The notes: a model not told the origin generated them from the letters alone. Positions 41,467 to 51,102 are shown, counted from the stretch's first letter. The stretch is DNA of 53,146 bases from Verrucomicrobiales bacterium (GCA_024233305.1 JACKPV010000044.1:1-53146); one strand, 5' to 3'. Translations and numbers: made by a program.

Positions 41467-42161
41467 AGGCTGTCCGGCGTCGGTTGAGCGCCGTCCCCCG
41501 GACCATGCGTCCGGGAGGCGGCGCCTTCACACTGATCGAACTGCTGGTCGTCATCGCGATCATTGCGGTGCTCGCGGGATTGCTGCTCCCGGCCCTCGGT
41601 CGGGCCAAGGGCGCGGCCCAACGCATCCAATGCCTCGGGCGGATGCGGCAGCTCGGGTTGGCCCTCCGCCTGCATGCCGACGATCACGGGGACGAGTTCC
41701 CGCGCAGCCAGCACTCCGCGTTTGCGCACGGCGCGACGCCCTGGGGACGAACCCTGGCCGGCTATCTGGGAGCTGGAGAGGTGGAATGGACGAACCTGCT
41801 GGCAGGCATCTACCACTGCCCGGCTGACCGGCGGAAAGGCCAGTTCAGTTACGGGCTCAACGTCTATTTCGAGCTGGGGCCCGAGGATGACTACGAGGGG
41901 AAACCCCGGACCTGGCGCCGGATGGCGGACGTCCCGCGACCGGTCGGAACGGTGGTGTTCGCCGAGAACGCATCAGCCGCCGACCACATCATGCCGAACT
42001 TCTGGTTGCGGCCCGAGGACGCCGTCGACGTGGCGGCGGCGCGGCATGCCGGGCGGGCGAACTACACCTTTGCAGACGGGCACGCGGAGGGACGCGATTT
42101 TCAGACCATTTACGATCCCGAGCAGGACGTGGATGCCTGGAACCCGGGCAAGGCGCGCTGA
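41463..42161 (+). CDS. Pseudopilin-like (DUF1559-like) protein, short form
   Basis: This 232-residue protein has an Arg-rich leader and GGGAFTLIELLVVIAIIAVL (18-37), followed by CLGRMRQLGLALRLHADDHG, YHCPADRR and HAGRANYTFADGHAEG. All the marks of the H-X9-DG pseudopilin family are present. The GTG start at 41463 overlaps the TGA of the Met-rich protein gene (GTGA), implying coupled translation. ATG 41505 is a second choice that would leave only a six-residue leader. Coupling to a non-pilin exported protein is unusual and may mean that the two form one surface or periplasmic unit. No pilus assembly genes are nearby. Confidence 0.82.
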   Translation: MKAVRRRLSAVPRTMRPGGGAFTLIELLVVIAIIAVLAGLLLPALGRAKGAAQRIQCLGRMRQLGLALRLHADDHGDEFPRSQHSAFAHGATPWGRTLAGYLGAGEVEWTNLLAGIYHCPADRRKGQFSYGLNVYFELGPEDDYEGKPRTWRRMADVPRPVGTVVFAENASAADHIMPNFWLRPEDAVDVAAARHAGRANYTFADGHAEGRDFQTIYDPEQDVDAWNPGKAR

Positions 42162-42351
42162 GGGCGGCCGCGATGGTCGTGGATTTCCACGCGCATCCGG
42201 GGGCGGGAGAACGGAAGGGTGCGGGGGGAGCGCTGCCTTGACCGCAAGGAGGGGCAGTGCGACGGTCCTTCGCCCCGGCGGTCAGCGTCCTCGGACGGAG
42301 GCGGGTTGATGGTTCCGGATCGTGAGTTCGCCGGGTCGGACGGGCGGCGGC

Positions 42352-45300
42352 ATGGAATGGAAGAAGGCAACGAAGTTCAGCCCCTCCCAGATGCGGGTGC
42401 TGAAACGGCAGGGAATCACCGTGCTGGTGATCCTCATTTTTTTTGGCAGTTACTTCCTGATCCGGGTGCCTTCGCAGCGGGCGTTTTACGTGGATCGCAG
42501 TTTCGCCGCCCTCGCGCGGATGAGCGAGCGGATCGAGAGCGCGATTGAAAACGCCGTTCGCAACGGGCGCAACGCCGTCAACGACGCTTCCGTCGGCGGC
42601 GCGGGGCCGGTCGCGGCAGGGGCGGAAGGGGCGGAAGGGGCGGAAGGGGTGGTTGATCCGGCGCTTGCCTACCGCGCGCGGCTCGACCGGGTTCTGCAGC
42701 TGATTCCCGGGCTGCAGCTCGTGTCGGTGCGGCGGTGGACGAACGGGGTGCCGGACGGACCGCCGCCACCGCGGGCGAGCCTGCGGGTGGCGGGCCGGAG
42801 CGCTTTCCTGGACCTGGCGTACGTCACCACGAACGAGCCGGCCTGGGAGGCGCATCTGGAGGCCAACCTGGGGGATCTGGTGGCGCCGGTGCTGGACCGG
42901 CGTCTTTTTGATGATCTGGCCGTGGTGGACGAAGAGGGGACGTGTCTGTTCCAGTTGGAGGGCCAGGTGCTGCGGGTGGCGGGGTTGGCCCTGCCGTCCG
43001 GCTCCTCTTTCCGCACCAACATGGCCGACCTGGCCGGCGCCGACCAGATGGTCTTCGTGCAACCGGTTTCGCTGGCGCTCGGCGGGGGCGCGCCGGCGGC
43101 GGACAACGCGGATCCGGCAACCGGCGGTTGGCGCCTTTGCGGCATCATCTCGGCGGAGCGTTTCCGGGATCAGACGCTCAAGATGAGCTACGAGGTGATC
43201 GTCCAGGTGGTCTCGCTCGCGTTGTTGCTCGTGGTGAGCTGGCCGTTGCTGGACTGGTCGTCGATTGCGCCCGGAGGCAGTGTGAGCCGGGTGCGCCTGG
43301 CCGGGGTGGCATGGGCCTCGGTGTTGCTGTTCGGATTGCTGACCACGTTCCTGTTGGACCAGCTCGCCAGCGCGCAGTTGCGTCGGGAGCTGGATCGACA
43401 GCTGGCCGGGTTGGCGGGCGAGATTCAGTCTCATTTCGGGCGGGAACTCGACGCCGTCCTCGCGCAGTTGAAGGACTTCCACGAACGCTATCGACCGGAC
43501 GATGCGCCGGCGGGCATTCCCGACGGCGACCGGTTGCTGACCGGGTTGCTGGGCGCGGACGATTGCCTCGAGTGGGCGGCTCCCGAGACCATCGCCTATC
43601 CGTTCTTCGAGATGGTTTTCTGGGCCGATCCTCAGGGGCGGCAGCAGGCCAAGTGGACGGTGCGCCAGCGGACCACGCCGTTGATCGATGTGAGCCGCCG
43701 GGACTACTTCAAGGCCATTGCCAACGGCGTCCCGTGGAAGCGCTCGCACCCGTCCGGCCTGGACCTCCACGGCCGGGCCGCGATCCCCAACGAGCAAGCG
43801 GCTGCCCCGACGGAGTATGCGATCCAGTCGATCTATTCGTGGAACACCGGTGAAAACCTCGCGATTCTGTCGCTGCCGTGGGAAGGGGCGATGGGACGGG
43901 GCATCGCGGCGATCGACGTGCGGTTTCTTTCGTTGTTCAACCCGGTGATTGCCGGCGGCTTCGGGTTCTGTGTGGTGGATGCGGCGGGCGGCGTCGCGTT
44001 CCATTCCGATGCCCGCCGCAACCTGCGCGAGAATTTCATCGAGGCGTGCAACCGGGACGCGCGGCTGCGGGCGGCGATTTCCGGGCAGACGACCGACACG
44101 TTCAGCGCCTCCTACCTGCTGGCGCCGCACCGGCTCCATGTCACCCCGGTTCGGGACACGCCATGGACGCTGGTCGTGTTCCGAGATGAGCGCATGCCGG
44201 ACACGGCGCGCCTGCAGATTGCCTCGGTCACGGGCGGCTGGGTACTCATCCTCGTCTTGTGGATCGGTTGTGTGGTGGCGCTGCTGCCGTGGGTCGGAGG
44301 GGCGCGGTCGGGGGCTGCCTGGGGATGGGTCTGGCCCGACCGGCGGCGGGCGGGGGATTATGCGGTGGTCGCGAAAGCCAGCCTGGGGGCCCTGGCCGTG
44401 GCGTTGTTTTTCCTGGGCTTCGTGGCCTCGCGCGGATGGTTGGTAGGAGCGGCCTTCCTGCTGCCGGCGCTGGCCCTGGGTTTGACCGCGCGGTTTCTAA
44501 TCCGCAGCGGCTCACGACCGTTGTCCGGGCCCGCCCCGATCCGACCGCCGTGGAGCGGCTGCTTCGGCGGCCGGTCGTGTTACCTCGTCGCGGCCACCAC
44601 CCTCTTCCTCCTGGCCGCCGTCTTCCCGGCGATGGCCTGCTTCAAGGCGGCTTACAACGCCGAGTTGACCCTGACCCTGCGGGACCACCAGCTCGATCTG
44701 GCGCGCGACCTGCGGAGCCGTCGCGAGGCCGTCGAGCAATACGTGCGCGGACTGGGGTTCGGAACCGACGCGGTCGTGCCCGCCAATCGCGTGACCAGTG
44801 GGCCCGCTACCCCGGGGGCCGCGGTGATGGACGCCGGCCGGCGCCGGCAGGCCTTTCTGGATTTGCGCCGCGCGACTGATCTCGACTGCTACACGAAGTT
44901 CTTTTTCACGACGCAGGCCCGGGCCGAGACCAACGTGACCCGCCTCCCGGTGGCGCGCGAGTCGCGGCTGTTCGCCTGGCTGGACGGCTTGCGGGCGCCG
45001 TACGGCGATGCGGGCGCGCTGCGTCGACGGGTGGCGGCAAGCCGGAGTCCCGGGCGGCCCTGGGTGTGGGCGCACGATGGGGACGTGGAGACGATGGTCT
45101 GGGAAGGCTGGAACCTCGCTTCGGGCGCTCCCTCCGCCCTGGTCGTCCGTTCGGAGCGGCACGGCTGGCCGCAGCCTCCCTTTGCTTCGGCGGGCGGGCT
45201 CCTGCCCTGGCTGGGGCTGGCGGCGCTGCCGCTGCTGGCGTGGGGCGTGCTGGCATTGCTGGCGCGGCGCTACCTGTTGCTGGCGGGGACCGTGACGCCG

Positions 45301-46221
45301 CCGGTCGAGCCGTTGCAGCCCGGCGGCTGGTATCTGTTGCTTGGGCCGCCCGCCGCGGGCAAGACCGCCTGGCTCGCGGCCGGAGACTCGGTTTTCGCCG
45401 GTCCGGAGACGCAGCATCTGGACCTGCGGCGTCCGGCGGACCGGTCCCGTCTGGGACCGCGGGCGGCCCGCAACCTGCATGCGGATCCCGATCGCCCGAT
45501 GGTGATCGATCACTTCGAGTTCGGCAGCGACGATCCCGAATTGACGCGGCGGAAGCTCGCCCTGCTGCGCGATCTCGTGGCCACGAACCGGCGGGGGGTG
45601 GTGGTGGTCTCGAACCTGCATCCCCTCCACTTTCTCCGGGTGACGCCGGACGGTGACCCGCAGGCCAACGCCCGGTTGGACGCCGAGCGTCGCGCCGTAT
45701 GGGGGGAGACTCTGGGGCTGCTGCGGCGGGTGGACAAAACGGCGCCGGGGGATGCCTCGGCGGAGCAGCGTCTGGACACCGTGATGTTGCGCCGGCAGCG
45801 GTTCAAACCGCTCTGGGATCTTTGCACGGATGCCGAGCGGGAGGTTCTTCATCAACTCGCCTGCGGACGGGTGGTGCGCTCGGATTGTCCCGAGGTCGCG
45901 GCGCTGCTCGGTCGCGGTTTGCTGATCGCCGACCCGGTGCTGGCCTTGCAGGAGCCCCGGTTCGCGGCGTTCGTCGAGCGGAACTACCGGCCAGCGTCCG
46001 GCGGCCCGGGAGCCGCCGCGCACGCCGCGGGATGGTGGCATGCCTTGCGCGGGCCGATCCTCACGCTCGTGGCGTTTGGCGCGTTGTTCTTCCTGCTGAC
46101 CCAGCCGGAACGCTGGAATCAAATGCTCGCCCTGGCGGCGGCGTTCGTTTCCGGTTTGGGGGTCCTCAAAGACCTGAGCACACGGGGCACGCAGTTCACC
46201 GGTGGCAAGTTTCTCTCCTGA
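42352..46221 (+). CDS. Cache-type sensor membrane protein with C-terminal P-loop NTPase
   Basis: This 1289-residue protein has TM1 (about 22-38), a periplasmic region with a low-complexity (GAE)n patch, then TM2-3. A second periplasmic region has the Cache pattern: FFEMVFWADPQGRQQAKW, DVSRRDYFKAI, then FGFCVVDAAGGVAFHSDARR. Four more helices, a third small loop and another helix follow. Residues 998-1005 are a Walker A GPPAAGKT; PMVIDHFEF (Asp1053) is the likely Walker B, followed by GVVVVSNLHPLHFL. Two last helices lie near the C terminus. This order, multiple extracytoplasmic sensors with a C-terminal NTPase, is unlike chemoreceptors, kinases or cyclases; none of those output domains is present. 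ATG 42352 was chosen; GTG 42322 is possible. It may signal through nucleotide-dependent conformational change. Confidence 0.7.
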   Translation: MEWKKATKFSPSQMRVLKRQGITVLVILIFFGSYFLIRVPSQRAFYVDRSFAALARMSERIESAIENAVRNGRNAVNDASVGGAGPVAAGAEGAEGAEGVVDPALAYRARLDRVLQLIPGLQLVSVRRWTNGVPDGPPPPRASLRVAGRSAFLDLAYVTTNEPAWEAHLEANLGDLVAPVLDRRLFDDLAVVDEEGTCLFQLEGQVLRVAGLALPSGSSFRTNMADLAGADQMVFVQPVSLALGGGAPAADNADPATGGWRLCGIISAERFRDQTLKMSYEVIVQVVSLALLLVVSWPLLDWSSIAPGGSVSRVRLAGVAWASVLLFGLLTTFLLDQLASAQLRRELDRQLAGLAGEIQSHFGRELDAVLAQLKDFHERYRPDDAPAGIPDGDRLLTGLLGADDCLEWAAPETIAYPFFEMVFWADPQGRQQAKWTVRQRTTPLIDVSRRDYFKAIANGVPWKRSHPSGLDLHGRAAIPNEQAAAPTEYAIQSIYSWNTGENLAILSLPWEGAMGRGIAAIDVRFLSLFNPVIAGGFGFCVVDAAGGVAFHSDARRNLRENFIEACNRDARLRAAISGQTTDTFSASYLLAPHRLHVTPVRDTPWTLVVFRDERMPDTARLQIASVTGGWVLILVLWIGCVVALLPWVGGARSGAAWGWVWPDRRRAGDYAVVAKASLGALAVALFFLGFVASRGWLVGAAFLLPALALGLTARFLIRSGSRPLSGPAPIRPPWSGCFGGRSCYLVAATTLFLLAAVFPAMACFKAAYNAELTLTLRDHQLDLARDLRSRREAVEQYVRGLGFGTDAVVPANRVTSGPATPGAAVMDAGRRRQAFLDLRRATDLDCYTKFFFTTQARAETNVTRLPVARESRLFAWLDGLRAPYGDAGALRRRVAASRSPGRPWVWAHDGDVETMVWEGWNLASGAPSALVVRSERHGWPQPPFASAGGLLPWLGLAALPLLAWGVLALLARRYLLLAGTVTPPVEPLQPGGWYLLLGPPAAGKTAWLAAGDSVFAGPETQHLDLRRPADRSRLGPRAARNLHADPDRPMVIDHFEFGSDDPELTRRKLALLRDLVATNRRGVVVVSNLHPLHFLRVTPDGDPQANARLDAERRAVWGETLGLLRRVDKTAPGDASAEQRLDTVMLRRQRFKPLWDLCTDAEREVLHQLACGRVVRSDCPEVAALLGRGLLIADPVLALQEPRFAAFVERNYRPASGGPGAAAHAAGWWHALRGPILTLVAFGALFFLLTQPERWNQMLALAAAFVSGLGVLKDLSTRGTQFTGGKFLS

Positions 46222-46243
46222 CGCCCGGAGACCTTCCCGTGAC

Positions 46244-49200
46244 TCAGACGAGTGCGGCGCGCAGCGGCTGTCCGGGCGCGAGGGTGAGGGGTTCGGAGAA
46301 GATGATCGTGGCGCCGTTCTCCTTGTTCACGAGCCGGGCAGGAACCGGTTGACCGGCGAGGGTCACGTGCACGCCGGCTATCCCGGCGCTGGCGAGCGTC
46401 CCCAGGCCCACCGAGCGCAGCCGGAGCGTCCCGTGCTGGATTTCGAGCGAGGCATCGAGGCGATCCCGGACCTTCCGCTGGGCGAAAGTGCCCCAACCCT
46501 CTGCCGTGACGAAGGCCGCGCGGAAGTCATGCGGCGTCAGCCGGGGTGCGAACTCGACGTGCCCATGCGGGCCGTGACAATTGAAGCCGCAGACCGCCTG
46601 ATACGCGCCGTAGCTGGCCATCGCGCGGGCGTAGTGATCCGAGCATTCGATCTCGTTGTAGGGGTTGCGGAGCCGGGCGTCGTAACGGTCATGGATGGCG
46701 CGGGCGACGGCGAGACCGTCCTGCAGCAGATCGGCCTGGTCACGGCCCTCCCAGATCATGTGGGCTGCCGCCTGCCACTCGAAGCCGGTCATGCACTCGT
46801 TGAAATACATGTACTGCCAGTGATCCTTGAAGGCCGGGTTCTGTCCGCCCTTCGGCCAGGAACACATGATCAGGCCGGCATCGCCCGCGGTGGCATACCA
46901 GCGACCCCGGGGGAACTGCTTCCGGAAGGCGCCGATGTCCGGCACGAAGTTGTACTTCCACAAGGCGCGCAACGCGCTGAGCGTGCGCCGCCGGTCGAAC
47001 AGCGCGCCCAGTCCGAGCCAGTGGGCCCAAGTCTGCCCGAACACCTGGTCGATGTAACACCCCGGTCCCACGCCGACTTCCTTCGCATGGGCGGGGTCTT
47101 CGCGCTGGATGAAGTACTCACCGTTGTCGAGGTCGAGAATGGATTTGGCGCCGCGCGTGGCGATGGCGGCGCAGTGTTCGGCAAAGGCCTCATCGCCGAC
47201 CTCGCGCGCCATCGCTTCGCCCGCCTTCAGAGTGGCCAGGTAGAGCGAGGCCAGGAACGAGATCCGGCCATACCACGCGGCGTCCAGCGTGTTGGGCTGA
47301 TCGCCTTCGATCATGCCGTCGGCGTTCCCGTCCTTGCGGATCAGATATTCGATCGCGCGCTTCACCCGCGGCCAAAGCCGGCGCAGAAACCGGTCGTCGG
47401 CGCTCATCTGGTGTTCCCGCAACACGCCCAGAATCCGACCGCACTGGCCGTCGTCGGCCGCGTGACTCGAACCGTTCAAATCCGCCCGATGGCCGATCTG
47501 CCCGTCCTCGTGCAACGCCACTCCGAAGTCCACGCGCTCGCGCTGCAGCCGTTCGAGTTCGGGAAACAACCGTCCGGGGGCCTGGGCGTAGTGCCATACG
47601 TGGGTGCAGGTGCCGTGACAGCAACCGATCCCTTCCCAGGCCCAGAACCGGCCGTCCCGGAACCGGTAGCAGGTGGCCGTTGCGAGCGTCGACGTGTTCG
47701 CCATCGTGCGATCGAGGAACCACCACGGAAGGGTCGAGTCATACCACGTCGCGACCCATTGCCGGGTCCCGCCGGCCAGTCGCTCGAAGTGCCGGACGAG
47801 ATACCGGGCGACGGCCAGCGCCGAGCCGAACCGCGCGGCGTAGTAGTGTCCGACCAGGGCGTTGCCGCAGCCCTTGCTCCGGAAATTCGGGAAATGCCAG
47901 GTGATCGCGAAGTGGACCGTGGCGGACGCTCCCGGCGCCAGGCGGACCCGGCGTCCCACCTCGCCCACCAGGGATTCGCCGAACGGCACGTCCGCCGACG
48001 CCGGATTGCCGGCGTCGGTCTGGCGCGCTGTGGCGAGTTCGGTCTCCTCCAGCAGCGCGAGGGTCATCGTGCCGAAGTCGGCCTGATCCACGAGGGTCCC
48101 GGCGGCGGCCGGTGCGTCCGAAAACACGATCCGGTCGACGCCGATGTTGCCCCACCCGCCGCTGAAATCATCGACGATCTGCAAGCGGGCCGTCCGGCCC
48201 TCATGCTCCCGGACGTTCAGCGACTGCGGGCTCATGCGGTTGTTGTCCTGGCCCGTGACCGTGGCCGCGACCCGTCCGTCGACCAGCACGTTGACGCAGG
48301 TGCGCCCCGTGTGCGAGCCGCCGCCCACGAGCAGATTGATGAAGCGGCGCTCGATCTTGAACTCCCGGCTCGTCAGCCGTCCGGTTTTTGCGTCCTTCGA
48401 CCCGACATCGTTGCCGGGCGCGCTGGCATGACTGTTGATCACGCGCTTGCCTTCTCCCCCGACGTCGCCCTGGTAGTCGGGGATTCGCGCGATCTCGACG
48501 GGCCCGCTGCCGAACGCCTCCCCTTCGGCCGTCCAATCTTCGTAACGGTCCCGTTCGAAGTCATCGAAGGGAATGTCCGGCCTCGAGGTTTCCTCGGCGA
48601 TGGCCTCGGCCGAGCAGACGAGCGCGGTCAATCCGGCCTCGCGCCGCACGCGGTTCTGCAACCGCCCAGGCAATCGTTCCCGGCTGTCGATGCCGACGGC
48701 GTTTTCGAGGACGCCGACGACATCCAGTTCGACCGGTTGGTCGCTGCGGTTGGCCAGTTCAAAGCGCATCACCGTGGCCGGCAATGAGGAGTCATCGAGG
48801 TTCCCGGGGATGAACGGCGAGAAGGCCTCGAGCCGGACCTCGACCGGGCAGGCGTCATCCCGGTAACTCACCCGCCCGATCGGATAGCGCCCGTCGAAGG
48901 TGACATGCTTGAAACCCGTTCGGTCGAGCGGTCTTTCGTGTCCGGCGATGCGGAGGCTGAACCCTTGCTTGAAAGGCTGGGTGATCGGGGCCGGGTAGAG
49001 GTAGTTCAGCCCACCGGAAAGGAAACTCCCGGAGAAGCCGCCCGGTTGCTGCGTGTCGCGGGGCAGGATGGCGAGCTGGTCCCGGTTGAAGATGTCCCAG
49101 AGCCACAATCGCCCGTCGCCGGCGAGGTAGACCGTCCCGGCGAAGAACCCGCCGACGGGCATGCCGATGTGGTCGAGCGCTCCCGCTTCCGACCAGGTCT

Positions 49201-49456
49201 GTTTCTCGCCCCGCGCGAACAGCGAACGCACCCAGTCGGGATCCAGCTTCTTATCGAGAGGAATGGTTCGGAGATAATCGTTGTCCTCGAACGGTCCGGC
49301 CATGAGGGGCATCAGCGGCGCGCGGATCAAAGCGGCGCTGCCGGCGGCCAGCGAGCCCAGCTTGAGGAAATCCCGGCGGGGCAGCCCTCCGGTTGGCGGT
49401 TCAGCATCGGACGGGGTTGCCGGGGGCATTGACGCGGAGCGGGACCGGTGATTCAT
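46244..49456 (-). CDS. Tat-exported GH116-family glycoside hydrolase with inserted lectin-like region
   Basis: This 1070-residue protein has a twin-arginine signal (LPRRDFLKLGSLAAG). GH116 proteins are retaining beta-glucosidases/xylosidases related to human GBA2. The N-terminal beta-sandwich (IGMPVGGFFAGTVYLAGDGR) and the (alpha/alpha)6 barrel (FWAWEGIGCCHGTCTHVW, AWYGRISFLASLYLATLKAG, CYIDQVFGQTWAHWLG) are intact. Between them a region of about 150 residues (FDDFERDRYEDWTAEGEAFG to VDRIVFSD) matches the extra beta-sandwich found in GH32-type levanases. ATG 49456 was favoured over 49465 because TTTTCA-17-CAGAAT ends 7 bases before it. Nearly the whole antisense strand is open, which is a GC-driven artefact. 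It converges on the Cache-NTPase gene with a 22-base gap. Confidence 0.85.
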   Translation of the reverse strand: MNHRSRSASMPPATPSDAEPPTGGLPRRDFLKLGSLAAGSAALIRAPLMPLMAGPFEDNDYLRTIPLDKKLDPDWVRSLFARGEKQTWSEAGALDHIGMPVGGFFAGTVYLAGDGRLWLWDIFNRDQLAILPRDTQQPGGFSGSFLSGGLNYLYPAPITQPFKQGFSLRIAGHERPLDRTGFKHVTFDGRYPIGRVSYRDDACPVEVRLEAFSPFIPGNLDDSSLPATVMRFELANRSDQPVELDVVGVLENAVGIDSRERLPGRLQNRVRREAGLTALVCSAEAIAEETSRPDIPFDDFERDRYEDWTAEGEAFGSGPVEIARIPDYQGDVGGEGKRVINSHASAPGNDVGSKDAKTGRLTSREFKIERRFINLLVGGGSHTGRTCVNVLVDGRVAATVTGQDNNRMSPQSLNVREHEGRTARLQIVDDFSGGWGNIGVDRIVFSDAPAAAGTLVDQADFGTMTLALLEETELATARQTDAGNPASADVPFGESLVGEVGRRVRLAPGASATVHFAITWHFPNFRSKGCGNALVGHYYAARFGSALAVARYLVRHFERLAGGTRQWVATWYDSTLPWWFLDRTMANTSTLATATCYRFRDGRFWAWEGIGCCHGTCTHVWHYAQAPGRLFPELERLQRERVDFGVALHEDGQIGHRADLNGSSHAADDGQCGRILGVLREHQMSADDRFLRRLWPRVKRAIEYLIRKDGNADGMIEGDQPNTLDAAWYGRISFLASLYLATLKAGEAMAREVGDEAFAEHCAAIATRGAKSILDLDNGEYFIQREDPAHAKEVGVGPGCYIDQVFGQTWAHWLGLGALFDRRRTLSALRALWKYNFVPDIGAFRKQFPRGRWYATAGDAGLIMCSWPKGGQNPAFKDHWQYMYFNECMTGFEWQAAAHMIWEGRDQADLLQDGLAVARAIHDRYDARLRNPYNEIECSDHYARAMASYGAYQAVCGFNCHGPHGHVEFAPRLTPHDFRAAFVTAEGWGTFAQRKVRDRLDASLEIQHGTLRLRSVGLGTLASAGIAGVHVTLAGQPVPARLVNKENGATIIFSEPLTLAPGQPLRAALV

Positions 49457-49546
49457 GGTCGGCATTCTGCCACCGCCAGGGAACCTTGAAAATGGGCAAT
49501 CCGTCGGGTGCCCGCGACGATCCGGGCGCGGGGCGGGGGCCGGCAT

Positions 49547-50920
49547 TTACGGGGCCGGCGGTTGCCAGGGAACCTCCCCGGCGCGCTGGACGTGGCGCAT
49601 GAGCCGGCGGATCAGGTCCTGATGGATGTTCTTGCGCGCGGCGCTCACGTCGGTCCGTTCCTCGGGATCGTCGGCGAGGTTGAACAGTTGATACGGCTCG
49701 AACGGGGAGTTCTGGACGAGCTTCCATTGGCCGCGCCGCAGCGCGTAATAATCGCGGCCCTGATAGCGCAGGTTGCCCTCGCGGCGCATCCACACAAATT
49801 CGCGTTCGGGCAGCGCCGGCTGTGCGCCGGTGAGCACGGGGAGCAGCGACAGTCCGTCCAGACCCTCTGGCACGGCCTCCCCGGCCGCCTCCAGACAGGT
49901 CGGCAGGAGGTCCATCGTCAGAGCGACCGATTCCGTGCGGCTACCGGGGGCGATGTGTCCCGGCCAGACGGCCACCATGGGGACGCGGATGCCGCCTTCG
50001 TACATGTCTTGTTTGCCACCACGCAGGGGGCCGTTGCGGGCGCCGACGCTCAGTTGCCCGCCGTTGTCGCTGGTGAAGATGACGAGGGTGCGCTCCTGGA
50101 GCCCGTTCCGCTCGAGCGCCTCCAAGACCTCGCCGATGCCTGCGTCCAGATGTTCGATGAGGGCCACGAGCTTCGCCCGGTTCGCCGGCAGCTCCGGTTC
50201 CCGCCGGTGCACACGTTCCAGCCAGTCGGCGGGCGGTTGAATGGGGGTGTGCGGTGCGTTGTAGGCAAGGTAGAGCAGAAAGGGGGATGCCTGGGCGCGC
50301 CGTGTGTTGAGGTATTCCACCGCCCATGCGGTGAACAGGTCGGTGGCATGTCCGGCCGGATCGATGGCGCAGGTGTCCCGGCGCATCAGGTTGTCTCCGA
50401 ACCGCCGGTGCGTCTGGTAATCGTCCATCATGTCGCCAAGGAAGCCGTGGAAGTGGTCGAAGCCGCGATCGTTTGGTGTGTTGGGCGACTGCAAGCCGAG
50501 GTGCCACTTCCCGACGAGAGCGGTGTGATAGCCCGCCGGCTTGAGGAGAGAGGGGAGCAACCGCGCTTCGGGCGAGAGCCAGCCCCAGCTGTCTTCGGGA
50601 TGCGTCCGGATGACGCCCGGCACTCCGACCCGGTCGGGATAACGCCCGGTCAACAAGGCCGCCCGGGTGGGCGAACAGACCGGACAGTTCGCGTAGAACC
50701 GGTCCCATCGCATGCCGCGGGCGAACAGTTGGTCAAGGTTCGGCGTTTGCAGATCCGCGGCGCCGCAAGTGCCCAGATCCCCGTTCCCGAGGTCGTCCGC
50801 CAGGATCAGGAGGATGTTCGGCGGCATTTCTCCCGCACTCACCGGGAGAGCCGGGAGCAGTCCCAGGGCTGGGAGGGCGATGAGCAGGGGGAGTTGCAGA
50901 TGGCAACGGCGTTGCAGCAT
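49547..50920 (-). CDS. Exported S1-family sulfatase (formylglycine type)
   Basis: This 457-residue arylsulfatase-type enzyme has a signal peptide (1 to about 30) and the opening PPNILLILADDLGNGDLG with metal-binding Asp42-Asp43. CSPTRAALLTGRYP (from residue 82) is the Cys-type formylglycine motif, modified by a sulfatase-maturing enzyme not seen here. GKWHLG and TSDNGG complete the active site. Desulfation of a sulfated polysaccharide is likely; the neighbouring GH116, separated by 90 bases on the same strand, suggests joint degradation. ATG 50920 directly precedes the signal and fits the promoter spacing; an upstream in-frame start is possible. Confidence 0.93.
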   Translation of the reverse strand: MLQRRCHLQLPLLIALPALGLLPALPVSAGEMPPNILLILADDLGNGDLGTCGAADLQTPNLDQLFARGMRWDRFYANCPVCSPTRAALLTGRYPDRVGVPGVIRTHPEDSWGWLSPEARLLPSLLKPAGYHTALVGKWHLGLQSPNTPNDRGFDHFHGFLGDMMDDYQTHRRFGDNLMRRDTCAIDPAGHATDLFTAWAVEYLNTRRAQASPFLLYLAYNAPHTPIQPPADWLERVHRREPELPANRAKLVALIEHLDAGIGEVLEALERNGLQERTLVIFTSDNGGQLSVGARNGPLRGGKQDMYEGGIRVPMVAVWPGHIAPGSRTESVALTMDLLPTCLEAAGEAVPEGLDGLSLLPVLTGAQPALPEREFVWMRREGNLRYQGRDYYALRRGQWKLVQNSPFEPYQLFNLADDPEERTDVSAARKNIHQDLIRRLMRHVQRAGEVPWQPPAP

Positions 50921-50926
50921 GGCGCG

Positions 50927-50955
50927 AGCGTAGGGGACGGGGCGGGATTCGCCAA
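50927..50955 (-). promoter_or_regulatory. Candidate leaderless promoter of the sulfatase gene
   Basis: On the minus strand TTGGCG (50950-50955), a 17-base spacer and TACGCT (50927-50932) place the -10 box 6 bases before the ATG at 50920. Confidence 0.5.
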
Positions 50956-51064
50956 TCATGATTGCCCCGGCCGGAAACGCTTTCGCCGGCGCTGTTGCGG
51001 GGAGCGCGAGGCCCGCCGCCCACGGGCGAAGGTCGGCGGGCGACGCGGCGAGGAAAACCCGGGC

Positions 51065-51093
51065 TTGGCAGAAGGATTCGCGATTCGTATATT
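51065..51093 (+). promoter_or_regulatory. Near-consensus leaderless promoter of the 51103 pseudopilin
   Basis: TTGGCA (51065-51070, five of six consensus bases), a 17-base spacer and TATATT (51088-51093, five of six) end 9 bases before ATG 51103. The start of transcription would fall within a few bases of the start codon. Confidence 0.65.
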
Positions 51094-51102
51094 GCGGCCA
51101 TC

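Noticed and set aside
41989..46122. Minus-strand open frames of 716 and 536 codons
   Set aside because: They are antisense shadows of the Cache-NTPase gene with no recognisable motifs and low-complexity composition.
46202..48787. 861-codon open frame on the plus strand
   Set aside because: It is antisense to the GH116 gene, has no family motifs, and results from the codon bias of a GC-rich gene on the other strand.
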